DNA of 64,000 nucleotides from Telmatactis stephensoni (taxonomy: Eukaryota; Cnidaria; Anthozoa; Actiniaria; Isophelliidae). Location of the stretch: positions 1-64,000 of the forward strand of contig JALIZF010001262.1 in the NCBI GenBank assembly GCA_029948255.1. The letters are read 5' to 3'. The notes beneath the pieces were generated by a model that was given only the letters and a program-made list of their open reading frames with translations, did no database searches and was not told where the DNA came from. Each line of letters starts with the position of its first letter. Position 1 is the first letter of the stretch. The position numbers and the translations under genes were made by a program. Of the stretch, positions 12,089-23,356 are shown piece after piece.

Positions 12089-13116
12089 CTTGTTTATGAT
12101 ATAGGGGCAAATATTTGTGGCATTTTCCGGTTTCTAATCAGTTGTACGCATAAACATGAAAATAAATAAACGGTCAAGCTAGAGCGACAACATGCAAAGC
12201 TCAACAAAGTTAAGCCCAAGAAAACAATAAAAACTATCAATAGTTCCAAAACTTACTTTATTTCTGATTATAACTGAACTGCTTACAATTTTCTTGTATA
12301 TATTTTTTTCAAGTTCTCAGCTGGAATAAGTTTTCGTTCCCTTTGAGAAAAAAGAAAAACACCCACAAAGTGTCAAAGTGAACAGCAAAAAATGAAACTC
12401 ATTTCTTAATATTAGCACCGTTTCAAATTTTTTTATTATTTATTCAAGGTGTGAATGTTCTAGGCAACCAGCAACCAATCGCGTGCACTAGTAATTGTTC
12501 CCCGAATTATAAGGAAAAAAGCCCTCCTTGATTAGCCAATCAGAATCAAGTAATATTGTCCTCTATACCTCTATATTATGAAAAAATATATATTAATAAA
12601 GATACGTTTTCGATTGTCTAACCACTATTGTTATATAAAACAGACTGTGACCATTTGTCTGCAACAGCGCGCGGGAGTTGAATTTTGTGGGTGGATGATT
12701 TTTGCACTTTGCGGTGGACGGTGTTATAATAGCAAATGGAAAAGAACCAACAGTTTTTCTACCAGGAATTAGTCACGTCAGTTGCAGATTGTCAGATTTA
12801 GCCTAGGCTAATCAAGAATGGATGGAGGAAATGCGAAATTAAATTGGTGGATTGTGAAAAATAACAAAAATCGTAACAATTCGAACACGCAAAAAATTAG
12901 TATGACGCGGAATTAAACTACACTTTTCACAGCCCGATAACCCTGCAACAGATTGCGGCCACATATCATGCACTCCATCCACATGTCGCTTATTTTGTCT
13001 ACTTCTATTTTTCAGCAAATACTAATTTGTTCATGAAAACAATGCGTTCCCCAATAAGCTAAACTTACAGAACATTTACGAATCAAAACATTGAGTAAAG
13101 TTGAATAAATTAAAGT
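12089..13116. other. Gene-free AT-rich stretch
   Basis: No supported gene. A 64-codon ORF at 12578-12772 has several cysteines but no signal peptide, and I do not call it. Confidence 0.4.
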
Positions 13117-13361
13117 CCCTAATACACGACACCAAAAAAGGCAAGGGTGATTTTCGGCAAGGATGAATTTGCTTTTTGTACGGAAAGTGATAGAATTCTA
13201 TATTTAATGGCACTGTTCTGGCTAGTATTATCTTTATAGGCAATGACAAATCATACAGTGCCGTTTAAATATAAATTTTATCATTTTGCGATCAAAAATT
13301 AAATTCATCCTTGCTGAAAATCATCCTTGCCTTGCCGATTTTTGGTGTCGTGTAAATGAGG
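13117..13361. mobile_element. MITE with ~50-bp terminal inverted repeats
   Basis: Left end: acacgacaccaaaa, then ggcaaggatgaattt. Right end: aaattcatccttgc, then tttttggtgtcgtgt. The two ends are inverted complements over about 50 bases, with an AT-rich non-coding core. Confidence 0.8.
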
Positions 13362-14270
13362 CTACGATCCTTTCTGCCCACTACCTCTTCTTTATCTCAA
13401 GCTTTTAGTTTTTTTTAATATTCTTAGAAACAAAAAGCGAAAACTACGACTTACTAAATTAGTCTTCTTTCCTTTTTTTGCTAGTTGTAAATCTACCATT
13501 TTGTGAAAGTCCTTTTGTGACATTTTCATCAATATATTGCTATTCCATCGCAAATAATTATGCTGTTATTTTTTATTTTCGTTGATCAGTGATACAAAAA
13601 TATTTATATGGTTACCTACATCTTCAAGTAATTTTTCGTCGTAAAAATCAGATATTCGTGTCTCAATTTTTTATTTTTCTCTTTGTAGATATTGCAATAT
13701 GAAACAGCGAATTTTAAATCTGAATGAAGCAGCCAGGAGAAAATAGAAAGTTTTGTAGTGGGTTTCAAAGTGGGTTTTAAAGTCATGAATTGAGTAGCCA
13801 TATGAAAACATGAAGTCTTTAGTGGGTTTCAATGACTATTGAAAATAATGTCGACTATTAATCTTAAAAGCACGTCACCACCCTTCTCACTGTGGCCATA
13901 TTTCAAACTACAGCTAACTCTTAAGGATTTTAATTAGAATGCTGTACTAGTAGCATCCCACAGAGAAGCGAACGCACACAGCATGCCTTCGTTTCTGCCT
14001 CGTTGATAAGCTAATAATGAAATACCATACAATATGGCGTTGTTTTGGTGAGACAATGTAATTTTAGTTAAAAATGGAAAATGTTGTGTCAGCTTTGTTT
14101 TAATGTACATGGCAGGGGTTCTTTTGAGTTCTATCATCCATTACTTATGGGTAATCAACGGTAGAACGCATGTCGCATTGGAAGATTACTTTGTGAATGT
14201 GTTCACGATAGACACCTGCACCCAGCTTGCTCCTAAGTAAGCGACATAACTGAATCTCGAAGGTTTATAC
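13362..14270. other. Gene-free stretch
   Basis: No supported ORF, RNA gene or long repeat seen. Confidence 0.35.
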
Positions 14271-15113
14271 TTAGTGTTCTTCTCTTTTCACTAGTGACAT
14301 AAGCACCAGCAACATACACAGACTCAGTAATGTACTGCTCATTAGCAGTGCTTGTCTTTTCACTAGTGACATAAGCATAAGCACAAGCAACATACACAGA
14401 CTCAGTAATGTACTGCTCATTAGCAGTGCTTGTCTTTTCACTAGTGACATAAACATAGAGTCGTTTTCGTATGAGTGGGAAACTTACCGCGTCGTACCGT
14501 GACCGTGTCAGTGCCGTAATGTCTATAAAAACATTCGAAATTCATGCCGTAACCGTATCGTATCGTAACCGTACAGTGTTCCCACTCATACGAAAACGAC
14601 TCTAAGCACAAGCAACATACACAGACTCAGTAATGTACTGCTCATTAGCAGTGCTTGTCTTTTCACTAGTGACATAAGCATAAGCACAAGCAACATACAC
14701 AGACTCAGTAATGTACTGCTCATTAGCAGTGCTTGTCTTTTCACTAGTGACATAAACATAAGCACAAGCAACATACACAGACTCAGTAATGTACTGCTCA
14801 TTAGCAGTGCTTGTCTTTTCACTAGTGACATAAGCATAAGCACAAGCAACATACACAGACTCAGTAATGTACTGCTCATTAGCAGTGCTTGTCTTTTCAC
14901 TAGTGATATAAGCATAAGCACAGGCAACATACACAGACTCAGTAATGTACTGCTTATTAGCAGTGCTTGTCTTTTCACTAGGATATAAGCATAAGCACAA
15001 GCAACATACACAGACTCAGTAATGTACTGCTCATTAGCAGTGCTTGTCTTTTCACTTGTGACATAAGCATAAACACAAGCAACATACACAGACTCAGTAA
15101 TATACTGCTCATA
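14271..15113. repeat. 78-bp minisatellite, about nine units
   Basis: Units contain actcagtaatgtactgctca and gcagtgcttgtcttttcact and repeat every 78 bases with few differences. Because 78 is divisible by three, minus-strand frames stay open for up to 167 codons and encode a repeating 26-residue pattern. No flanking coding signals support a protein. One unit is interrupted by the MITE at 14458-14602. Confidence 0.9.
14458..14602. mobile_element. 145-bp MITE inserted in the minisatellite (TA duplication)
   Basis: Perfect 24-base terminal inverted repeats start gagtcgttttcgtatgagtg. The element is flanked by TA on both sides (14456-14457 and 14603-14604). Removing it with one TA restores the uninterrupted minisatellite unit, so this is a clean insertion. 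TA duplication fits Tc1/mariner-type mobilisation. Decayed relatives lie at 4378-4500 and 16228-16350. Confidence 0.92.
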
Positions 15114-16060
15114 AGTATGTCCACAATATAAAGACCAATGCTTGTTTACTTATATACCTATTTGCACAAACATTGACCCTTCAAAACATAGAAGCTAATT
15201 TCAAAGAAGCGCGTGTACGTTGACGTTTCGGAAAGCGACTTTTTTGGTATTAGAAACAGTGTGGAAAATTCATAGATAAAACGTTGAAAATGCATATATT
15301 GCTTGTGTACCCAGGAGCCATTTCGATCTCAGCTTCTCCATTTGATTATTTATGTTTGTACAGATAGGTATATTACTACTGTATGAGATGGTTACACGAT
15401 AATGGAAGGTCTAGAATAAACTGAACAAGTAAAAGTGTTGGTATATGTTTGGTCAAACAATTTTGGAATATATTTGGGAGATAAGGAATAACATTTCGTC
15501 AAACTCCGTATAGACTCAGCATTGTCTGACTTCAAAGAGGCTTGAAATTAGTAAAAACAAAAAGGAAGAACGAAATTAAGAAGAAAAGAGAAATTAAGAA
15601 AGATAAATAGAGCGGATTGGTAAGGATAAACTGAAACTTTTAACAAGTACCGATTTTTAAAAGCATTTCGCAATAAATTACTACCTCATACCATCTTGAT
15701 TTTTGTAAGTGAATACAATTCGTGAAAGCTCAAAAATACCATATCAAATGAAGTTCTTGCAAAAAGAGTTACTTTGTAGTTGAGAAAATTTAGTCTTTCT
15801 CACAGAATCTCAAAAGTAATACCTATTTTCATGAAAGCTGTGATTAAAAAACTAAAAAACTAAGCTTCCACCCACACCCACCTACCTTTTGCAATAGATC
15901 AAAAAAATATATGAATATTAACTAACTTGAGCATGATATATGAGAAATAAATATTATATATGTAGTATGAATGGAAAACAAATGTATGAGAATGAAAAAG
16001 TAAAAACATGTGCTTAGATTATAGCTGTGGTTGGAATTATCAAGCCGCCTGTTGAAGTAA
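15114..16060. other. Gene-free AT-rich stretch
   Basis: No supported gene or repeat of note. Confidence 0.35.
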
Positions 16061-16215
16061 AGGAAGAAAGAGAAGAAGAAGAAGAAGAAGATGATGATGA
16101 TGATGATGATGTAGTTCAGAAAGAAGAAGAAGAAGAAGAAGAAGAAGTAGAAGAAGAAAAGGAAGAAGAAGAAGAAGACGAAGACGAAGAAGAAGACGAA
16201 AAAGAAGTAGTAGTA
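16061..16215. repeat. (GAA)n/(GAT)n trinucleotide tract
   Basis: An imperfect GAA/GAT/GAC repeat. It gives an acidic low-complexity ORF on plus and Leu/His runs on minus; neither is considered a gene. Confidence 0.9.
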
Positions 16216-16227
16216 CTAGTAGCGGTA

Positions 16228-16350
16228 GAGCAGATCGGCGTATGAGTGTGAAACGGACCGCGCCGTGCCGTGCCCGTGTCAGTGCCGTGATGTCTATAAA
16301 AACATTCGAAATTCCTGCTGTAACCGTGCCGTGACCGTGCGAAAACAACG
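16228..16350 (+). mobile_element. Decayed MITE of the 14458 family
   Basis: It shares cgtatgagtg at the left end and the block gtgtcagtgccgt, followed by atgtctataaaaacattcg, with the intact 145-bp copy. The right end has lost the terminal repeat. Confidence 0.75.
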
Positions 16351-17639
16351 TGATTGTAAAAACCTCACCCACTACATTTATATAGAATTCTATGCACATC
16401 ATATGCTGAATTTTTGGAGCCGAGAAAATTATATTCCAGCTGTATTTTAACTTGTCAACGTTGATAACCTTGTAAATATTTCGTCTTATTGTGTTTTCTT
16501 TTACAAACACCGCACGTTATCAATGCTTAAGGTTTAAATTTTTAATGATTTGTTAGAAACGCGTTCTGGCGACAGTTTAATAATCTTGTTAAAAGTTGTT
16601 GCTAGATTTGAATAATTTTCAATAGTTGTTGAATACAAATTGTCCCAACTCAACTCAATTTTTTCCGATATATTTCTCATATATTTCATCCACCGTTTAT
16701 GTACTTTTTCTTAATTCTTCATTCATTCGTTTCTGTTTTTCTTTCCTATAAAAACTGTGTTTACTCTTATGTCCATATTTGTAGAATACGATAGTCACTG
16801 TCTTTTTCAGTAAATGTCATTCTTTCAAACATTTTTTAAACTAGATCTGAATTTGTGTGTAAGACAGAGTCAAGGCCCGCTGTAATTGGTTATAGCTATA
16901 GCGGCGTGTTCCTGCCTTTGACAAAGTAAATAAAATAAAATAAAAATGAAAATAAGACACTTCACGCGAGCATATTTTCTATTTTGACATATCTTTTGCT
17001 TATATGGATGAGATAATTTGACCAAATAAAATAAAAACCTTTGAAACCAAAATTCCTAGTGCATTTTCCATGTGATATGTGTAGACGGAGTAATTCCATT
17101 TGTTGTATAAAATTTTCATTAAAAAATGGGCTACCCAGTTGAAATAAATATCCTATCTTATCTCGTGAGGAAGAGTCTTCAGAATCTGTACATACGCGCG
17201 CATCCGTACGTTACTCGTCAGCTTTTTCAGCTATGACTTTTCTATTGAAAAGAAATTAGTATACTTAATTGTGGAGCCAAACCACGCCGAAAAAAAGCGA
17301 CGAAATAAGGTTACCAGATGGATAGATTAAAGTCGGACTTTTAAGAAATAATTAACCAGAATAATTGATAACGCGGTGACGCGGTCAAATCATATTTCTA
17401 CTTTATCAAAAACAACAAAATAAAATAAAATAAAGCTGGTTTCAATAAAGTTCAATAAACGGACTAATCTCGAAGAAAACGTAATGACACTACGACTGGT
17501 AAAAATTGAAAAACCAGCACGCAATGATAGACGCAATAAATTAGAATTTCAGCAAAAAATGGCTATTTACAGTCCCTCACAAACAGCTGAGTCACGAAAA
17601 GGAACAATAAAGAAATACATAAAAGCGGTTACTATAGAA
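16351..17639. other. Gene-free AT-rich stretch
   Basis: No supported gene seen on either strand. Confidence 0.35.
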
Positions 17640-18090
17640 GGGTGGTCGTTATAGAGAGGTGGTCGTTGAACAGAGGTGGTCATTATAGAGAGGTAGTCAT
17701 TGTAGTGAGGTGAACATTGTACAGAGATGGTCATTGTACAGAGGTGGTCATTGTACAGAGGTGGTCGTTGTACAGAGGTGGTCGTTGTACAGAGGTGGTC
17801 ATTGTACAGAGATGGTCATTGTACAAAGGTGGTCATTGTACAGAGGTGGTCATTGTACAGAGATGGTCATTGTACAGAGATGGTCATTGTACAGAGGTGG
17901 TCATTGTACATAGGTGGTCATTGTACAGAGGTGGTCATTGTACAGAGGTGGTCATTGTACAGAGGTGGTCATTGTACAGAGGTGGTCATTGTGCAGAGGT
18001 GGTCATTGTGCAGAGGTGAACATTGTTGTTGTTGTTGTTGTCATTATATACAGAGGTGGTCGTTGTAGAGAGGTGGTCATTGTAGAGAGT
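17640..18090. repeat. 17-bp minisatellite, array 1
   Basis: About 22-25 copies of a unit close to gaggtggtcattgtaca. Since 17 is not a multiple of three and no unit frame has a stop, all three plus frames are open and give the same cyclic peptide. These ORFs are artefacts. The array is related to the one at 19688-20330, on the other side of peptide gene 3 exon 1. Confidence 0.92.
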
Positions 18091-18520
18091 TGTATAATTG
18101 CTGTGAGGGCGTTGTCTACCAGGAGGCGTCAATTATCATCGAATGACGCGTCAACCGATGTTAGTGGGCGTACAGCATCTAATGACCAACCGACTGACAT
18201 TCTTATTACTTTAAAAATTGTCCAATTCTAAACATGCAAAGGGAAAAAAAGGTGTGGGTGTCAACGACAATATGGAACCAGTGCGTTCGCTAAACAATCT
18301 CACATTATGTTTTCGAACAACCTAGATTAAACAAAAGATAGAACGTTTTTGAAAATTTTGCACTGAATAAAAGTTTATGAATAAAATATATATTTGTTGA
18401 TGTTTTCTTAGTGAATTAGCACGCGTAGGTAGAAAATTAGCTGAAAACTTATCACAAATTGCAGCAATTTTCTCCACCTGTTAAAACAACATAAAATTGC
18501 AATTTTCTACTTGCTCCCCC
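18091..18520. other. Upstream region of peptide gene 3
   Basis: AT-rich, no ORF of note. A TATA box lies immediately to the right. Confidence 0.4.
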
Positions 18521-18527
18521 TATAAAA
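18521..18527 (+). promoter_or_regulatory. TATA box of peptide gene 3
   Basis: TATAAAA following a C-rich run, 61 bases upstream of the ATG at 18588. This spacing leaves a short 5' UTR. Confidence 0.6.
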
Positions 18528-18587
18528 ATGGCATCCCTCAAACTCTTGTGCCATGTCTGGACGTCGTAGCTGTGCAAGAACATCGCA

Positions 18588-18806
18588 ATGTTTGTCATCA
18601 AGTTCTGTGCACTTGTTGGCGTCTTTCTTTGTCTTCTGGCTCAAAATGAGGGATACAACAGTGAATCCGAAAGTATAAAAGAGAAACTACCTGTCCAAAA
18701 CCGAGAGGTTAAACAGAAAAAGTTCTACCAAGACGATAACGGGCCGTGTTTTAAGTGGATTCGAAGCCGTTGCAAACGTAACCGTAAATCACCGAGAACT
18801 GAATAC
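18588..18806 (+). CDS. Secreted cationic Cys/Trp peptide 3 (two-module precursor), exon 1
   Basis: This exon encodes 73 residues. Residues 1-~21 are a signal peptide (hydrophobic ALVGVFLCLLA). An acidic then basic pro-region follows, with the module C54-x2-W57-x4-C62 embedded in K/R-rich sequence. The donor is TAC/GTAAGT, phase 0. Read through without splicing, the frame would end 10 codons later. I prefer splicing because a phase-0 exon at 20551 carries a second C-x2-W module. The exon has a TATA box upstream. It is related to the minus-strand genes at 1535 and 6289 by module spacing and intron phase. The likely product is a precursor cleaved into two basic peptides; biological role unknown. 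Confidence 0.7.
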
Positions 18807-18934
18807 GTAAGTTCAACCGTAAAGTATCTGTTAGAGTAGGTTTCACCTAAGTGGGAGAACTTGGAGCCGTACGTGGAACCGTAAACGTAACTTGTTATTC
18901 ACATTTCTCGTATATAGTATAATTGCTCGAATAG

Positions 18935-19212
18935 AAGGGTACGGTGGCCGAGCGGTTCCGGTCTGTCACCTCCGTGGTCCCTGGAACGATACCCGGACGG
19001 ACCACCACATGTGGTTTGAGTTTCATGTTGGTTCGTTTTCTCCCATGCTTTAAGGGTTTTTCTCCGGGTCCTCAACTTTTCCTCGCTCAGTAAAAACGAA
19101 CTAGTGAGCTGAGGGTTGTATGCATAGAATATTAGAATGAAGAGGTAGTGTGTGTGAGAATACAGTGTCCCCCAATTAGTGCGCGGCAAGCACTAGAGGA
19201 CATTGGACACTT
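18935..19212 (+). mobile_element. tRNA-headed SINE, copy 1
   Basis: The head ggtggccgagcggtt is typical of Leu/Ser tRNA-type promoters, and the copy ends ttggacactta. The 3' part, containing caattagtgc and the terminal block, is shared with an inverted copy at 35998-36275. Non-coding. If the 3' exon at 20551 is real, this SINE lies within the intron of peptide gene 3. Confidence 0.8.
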
Positions 19213-19534
19213 AATTAAACAGTTATTTCTTAATAGTATTTTCCGTATCACAATCATTAACATACTGTAGGGAGGCTCCACATTTCAAATCTCAAGACAA
19301 TACGTAGAAATGAGGTATATATAGTTATCATATGACCCGTATGGCTCTGCTCACGCGCTCTTAAGAAAACCTTCGGAAAAGATGATGTGATCAGAGCCGA
19401 ACGGCTTTCCGCGAGCGGGCCGTTAAAACCCGTGCAGCCCTGCTCGTTTCCGCGCACTATAATTTTATTTGTATTACAGAATTTTTTTAGCACTTTTATA
19501 ACAGAAAAATCAGGTCATATGATAAAATGCTTAT

Positions 19535-19655
19535 TGACTGAGTAAGGTCGGGCCGGACGGGAAAATAGTTGGCCCGAGGTCATTTGTACTGCGCTCGGTC
19601 CGTACGGCATAACCTCGAGCCAAATATTTTCCAGCCCGGCCCTCCCACTCAGGCA
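19535..19655. repeat. Inverted repeat, GC-rich
   Basis: gtcgggccggacgggaaaat pairs imperfectly with attttccagcccggccct across a short spacer, bounded by gactgagt/actcag. A small foldback element in the intron of peptide gene 3. Confidence 0.6.
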
Positions 19656-19687
19656 ACAAGTACATAGTACGATTTCAGTTGAAATAT

Positions 19688-20330
19688 GGTCATTGTAGAA
19701 AGGTGGTCATTGTAGCTGAGAGGTGGTCATTGTAGAAAGATGGTCATTGTACAGAGGTGGTCATTGTAGAAAGATGGTCATTGTACAGAGGTGGTCACTG
19801 TACAGAGGTGGTCATTGTACAGAGGTGGTCATTGTACAGAGGTGGTCATTGTAGGGCAAGGTGGTCATTGTACAGAGGTGGTCATTGTACAGAGGTGGTC
19901 ATTGTACAGAGGTGGTCATTGTAGGGCAAGGTGGTCATTGTACAGAGGTGGTCATTGTACAGAGGTGGTCATTGTACAGAGGTGGTCATTGTACAGAGGT
20001 GGTCATTGTAGGGCAAGGTGGTCATTGTACAGAGGTGGTCATTGTACAGAGGTGGTCATTGTACAGAGGTGGTCATTGTACAGAGGTGGTCATTGTAGGG
20101 CAAGGTGGTCATTGTACATAGGTGGTCATTGTACAGAGGTGGTCATTGTACAGAGGTGGTCATTGTAGGGCAAGGTGGTCATTGTACAGAGGTGGTCATT
20201 GTACAGAGGTGGTACGTCATTGTATTGAGGTGGTCATTGAAGAGAGGCAGTCGCTGTAGAGAGCTTAGGTCAATATTGTAGAGAACTAGTCATTGTAGAG
20301 TTAATTGATGTAGAGAGATTGTTGAGGAGA
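19688..20330. repeat. 17-bp minisatellite, array 2, with higher-order periodicity
   Basis: The same gaggtggtcattgtaca unit as array 1. A 19-base variant unit containing gtagggcaag recurs at 19851, 19921, 20008, 20095 and 20165, at spacings of 70, 87, 87 and 70 bases. These equal three or four 17-mers plus one 19-mer. Long ORFs through it are artefacts. Confidence 0.92.
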
Positions 20331-20550
20331 GATTGCTTTTTGTAGCGACGTAGCTAGCCATTGTTAGGAAACTGGTCGTCGTTGAAAAATGATTGTGTAG
20401 CTTTTTTTATGAATCTAAGGATATAGCTATATTTAGGCGATTGCAAACGAAAACGCCTGAGAATTACGTAAGGTTGGTTTTTGGTTAAGGATGTACAGTC
20501 AGAGCTTAATTTCATGCATGAATTATAACATGGATCCAATATATTTCTAG

Positions 20551-20724
20551 GTACCCAAAGCATATATTTACCAAAACAAAGATGAAAACTATTTAAAAGA
20601 CATTCTACAAGACCGAAGGTCCTCAACCAACGACAAAGGTAGTGATCAAACAACGAAAAGATCTGGCCGTTCTTGTATCCATTGGAGCAGAAGACGAAAG
20701 ATATGCGACAAAAAACGACGCTAA
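20551..20724 (+). CDS. Peptide gene 3, 3' exon with second C-x2-W module
   Basis: The acceptor is atatttctag before GTACCC. In phase 0, matching the donor at 18806, it encodes 57 residues and a stop. First comes an acidic spacer (D/E/N/Q-rich), then a KR pair and a basic module with cysteines at exon residues 42 and 52 and Trp at 45 (C-x2-W-x6-C), ending in a KKRR tail. This copies the module in exon 1, so the precursor (130 residues when joined) would hold two peptides separated by a spacer. An in-frame stop lies immediately before the acceptor, so the segment is coding only if spliced. It could instead belong to a separate gene with an unseen first exon. Confidence 0.6.
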   Translation, partial: VPKAYIYQNKDENYLKDILQDRRSSTNDKGSDQTTKRSGRSCIHWSRRRKICDKKRR

Positions 20725-20747
20725 TTTAAAGTATTTATTCTTCCAAT

Positions 20748-20990
20748 TGTTTGTTTGTTTGTTTGTTTGTTTGTTTGTTCGTTCGTTCGTCCGTTCGTTC
20801 GTTCGTTCGTTCGTTCGTTCGTTCGTTCGTTCGTTCGTTCGTTCGTCCGTCCGTCCGTCCGTCCGTTCGTTCGTTCGTTCGTTCGTCCGTCCGTCCGTCA
20901 ATCCATCCATTCATCCATCCACTTATTTGTTCATTCATTCATTCATTCATTCATTCATTCATTTATTCATTCATCAATATATATTTCAGC
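20748..20990. repeat. Tetranucleotide microsatellite (GTTT/GTTC/GTCC/CATT)n
   Basis: Successive blocks of GTTT, GTTC, GTCC and ATTC repeats. Every frame is open on both strands, giving spurious V/R/S/F-rich and N/E/R/T-rich ORFs. Confidence 0.95.
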
Positions 20991-22043
20991 AGTAATTAAT
21001 TGTTACAATTCTTCAAAGAATGCGCACAATATAAACATGAACGCGAAGTTAGTAACATATAATTGGCTCTCCGTTGCCATGTTATAACCCACTTATCAAA
21101 GTTGAAAAAATGGCAAAAATGGTCTTTGCAGAACTGTAAACTAAATCATTTATTATTTTTACTCGTCATTGTATTTTGGCTAGCGGTTCGCGCATACTCG
21201 TCATGTTATCACTTGCTGTTTACACAGCCGTATTAGCTTGCTAGTCGACTAATAAACGTATATATATTCTAAGATTTTATAGTATAACATTATAACAATA
21301 GATATATATATTTGTTTTATCGAGATTAATTTTAAAGAATCTGAATATTTGCAAAAAAGCAAAGACAAAGCAAAATAAGTCTGGCAAGGAAATATACGAA
21401 AAGCGGATGTGAGAAGAGAAAAGAAGAGACGAGTGGGAACGAAAAATACTAATGAATGTAAATGATGATAAATAATGACAACTCGTCGACTAGAGAAAAA
21501 TCAAATTATTGAAACATGATGTAATGAAGGTCTAGGTCGTCAATAATAATGGCGTTTTGTTTTTGAATATGACAATTTCATTCTTTTTACAGGAGCAAAG
21601 CCCCACCAAAACTCAAAAGGCTGTACCCGGACTGAAATACCAACAAGCGAAGACGAAAATATATATAGAAACAAAAAAAGTTATATGTGTACCAAGACAA
21701 TAAAGACCATTTAATTGCTTGCATACACCTGTCTTGGATTAATCATATAAAATATGAATATTTAAGACTAAAGATGGAATGAATATACTATGCTTAGCTA
21801 TTGATTAAAACATAAACACAAGAAAAGAGTGGGTTAACGTTGAAATTTTCTTTTGTAGACTTTTCTCTGAAATTTGTCTGTTCAAGGTAAATTTTGTTGT
21901 GAGTAACTGGGGCACTCATCTGGTCGATAAAAGGATATGTAACTTGACATTGAATTGGCTTTGTTTGACACAGACCCGAGGGAGGTTGTAAACGTAAGTT
22001 GTGTCGGCGCAAATTGTTATTATTATCATTACTATTACTATTA

Positions 22044-22076
<33 letters not shown>

Positions 22077-23047
22077 AAGTGCGCCTCTGCCTTTTGAAGA
22101 GTTTTGTTAAACGCTACGAATTGTCGGCCAGATTTAAGCTCTCTGTTTTTAGCACTCCAATATTTTCAAACAATCGCTCCGACACGAACAATTTTGTTGT
22201 TGCATAATTTTTTCCAAATCGGGCCAACTTCATTCTTTTCCTGTACTGACAAAGTTTATCAAAAATCAGGGCGACATATCGTCGCGCGTTACTCGGCCCT
22301 TTTCATTCTATTTGCCGATTGTATTATTTGTAACCTCTCAATTCATGTCTTCTTTCAGATGTCGTTTGTTTTGTGTAAAGAGTATGTTTCTCTCTTTGTA
22401 TCATTGTACTTAAGAAAACTATTCAAGGTTTAACGTTGGGTTATAACGATGGTTTAAGACTAATTGGCCTTTCAAGAACCCAGTACTGATTTTCATATAT
22501 CTTTGAAAATCGTAAAGTAGAAGTGAATTAAAGGATAACGTTAGAAAGCAGGGGCTTTCGTTATCAAATCTATCGATTGTCCACAATCCAAGGCTATATA
22601 GTGACCACATGGAAAGACTTTGACATTGGTTGATTGGGCGTTTCTAAAGCTGTCTGACAACTTATACCAATATCGCGACCTTAACTCTTTAGAGTTTCAG
22701 CTTAACATCTTTTCTGTATTGTTCTACTTTAATTGGACTCGTTGCGTGCTAGCCACCTTTTACAGTAAGCATTTGTTAAAGTTCAGCTTTCTGCCAAATA
22801 AATTAGTTTGACTTCCTTGTGGGCCGTTGACAACTTAATCAAAACTTGGCGCTTCAAACTCCTTTGAGTGGAAAGACAGTACAAACAGAACAAGATTTAT
22901 GGCAGCAATTCTTTATTCTTTGACTTATATACCTTAAAAATTCATATTTTTAGCAAGATGGCTTTTTCTATGGTTTACCTGCAGAGGTGTGCTATTATTT
23001 GACAATGCACGTCACCATCATTTTCAGTGCAATTAGCGGGTGCAAAT
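20991..23047. other. Gene-free stretch with poly-T run
   Basis: A pure T run lies at about 22047-22074. ORFs at 22001-22433 and 22620-22811 lack supporting features. Confidence 0.4.
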
Positions 23048-23055
23048 TATAAAAA
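23048..23055 (+). promoter_or_regulatory. TATA box of peptide gene 4
   Basis: TATAAAAA, 133 bases upstream of the ATG at 23188. This is consistent with a ~100-base 5' UTR, though an in-frame ATG at 23080 lies close to the expected transcription start. Confidence 0.4.
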
Positions 23056-23187
23056 ATTACCACCAAACATGAGCCTAATTTGAATATGATAATAGATTCA
23101 AACTGCCATAAAAAGGGAAGCGTAAACGAACATAGTATATCGACACAAGGAAACTCCCCTGGGATCGTCCTGAGTGAAAAGTTTAGG

Positions 23188-23356
23188 ATGAAAAAGCAAA
23201 CTTTGCTTGTAGTTTTCATCCTTTTAATTGTGGTAGCAGCGGAGGAGTATATTCAAAAGCGAATACCCGATGTAGTGGTTTCTGACCATGGACGACGTCG
23301 TTCAGTCTTACCTTGCGAGAGATGGCCAACTTGTTGGTGTCGAAGAGTGTGTGTCA
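23188..23356 (+). CDS. Secreted Cys/Trp peptide 4, exon 1
   Basis: I start at the ATG at 23188 because a classic signal peptide begins there (basic MKK, then VVFILLIVVAA, cleavage near A18/E19). The longer in-frame start at 23080 would bury it. A pro-region ends in RRR (36-38). The mature part has C43, W46, C49, W50, C51 and C55, so it keeps the family C-x2-W start but has four cysteines. The exon ends one base into a codon before GTAAGTG (phase 1), the same phase as the genes at 26782, 28051 and 30636. Function unknown; secreted, basic and Cys/Trp-rich. Confidence 0.7.

Noticed and set aside
12578..12772. Possible Cys-rich peptide
   Set aside because: It has several cysteines and a basic tail but no signal peptide, no C-x2-W spacing and no clear splice sites.
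14586..15089. Long minus-strand ORFs (up to 167 codons) with 26-residue repeats
   Set aside because: They follow from a 78-bp minisatellite whose length is a multiple of three; two frames are open and there is no start context, domain or splice signal.
16027..16510. Acidic E/D-rich protein (+) and Leu/His-rich protein (-)
   Set aside because: GAA/GAT trinucleotide tract running into a MITE; no supporting signals.
17710..18231. Four overlapping plus-strand ORFs with V-I-V-Q-R-W-S-L-Y repeats
   Set aside because: A 17-bp repeat without stops opens all three frames equally; this is an artefact of the minisatellite, as is the set at 19791-20168.
17640..20330. CRISPR-like array
   Set aside because: Units are contiguous 17-mers with no unique spacers, in a eukaryotic context.
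20642..21087. F-V-R-S and N-E-R-T repeat proteins on both strands
   Set aside because: Translation of a tetranucleotide microsatellite. Only the first part (up to 20724), in a different frame, is accepted as a peptide exon.
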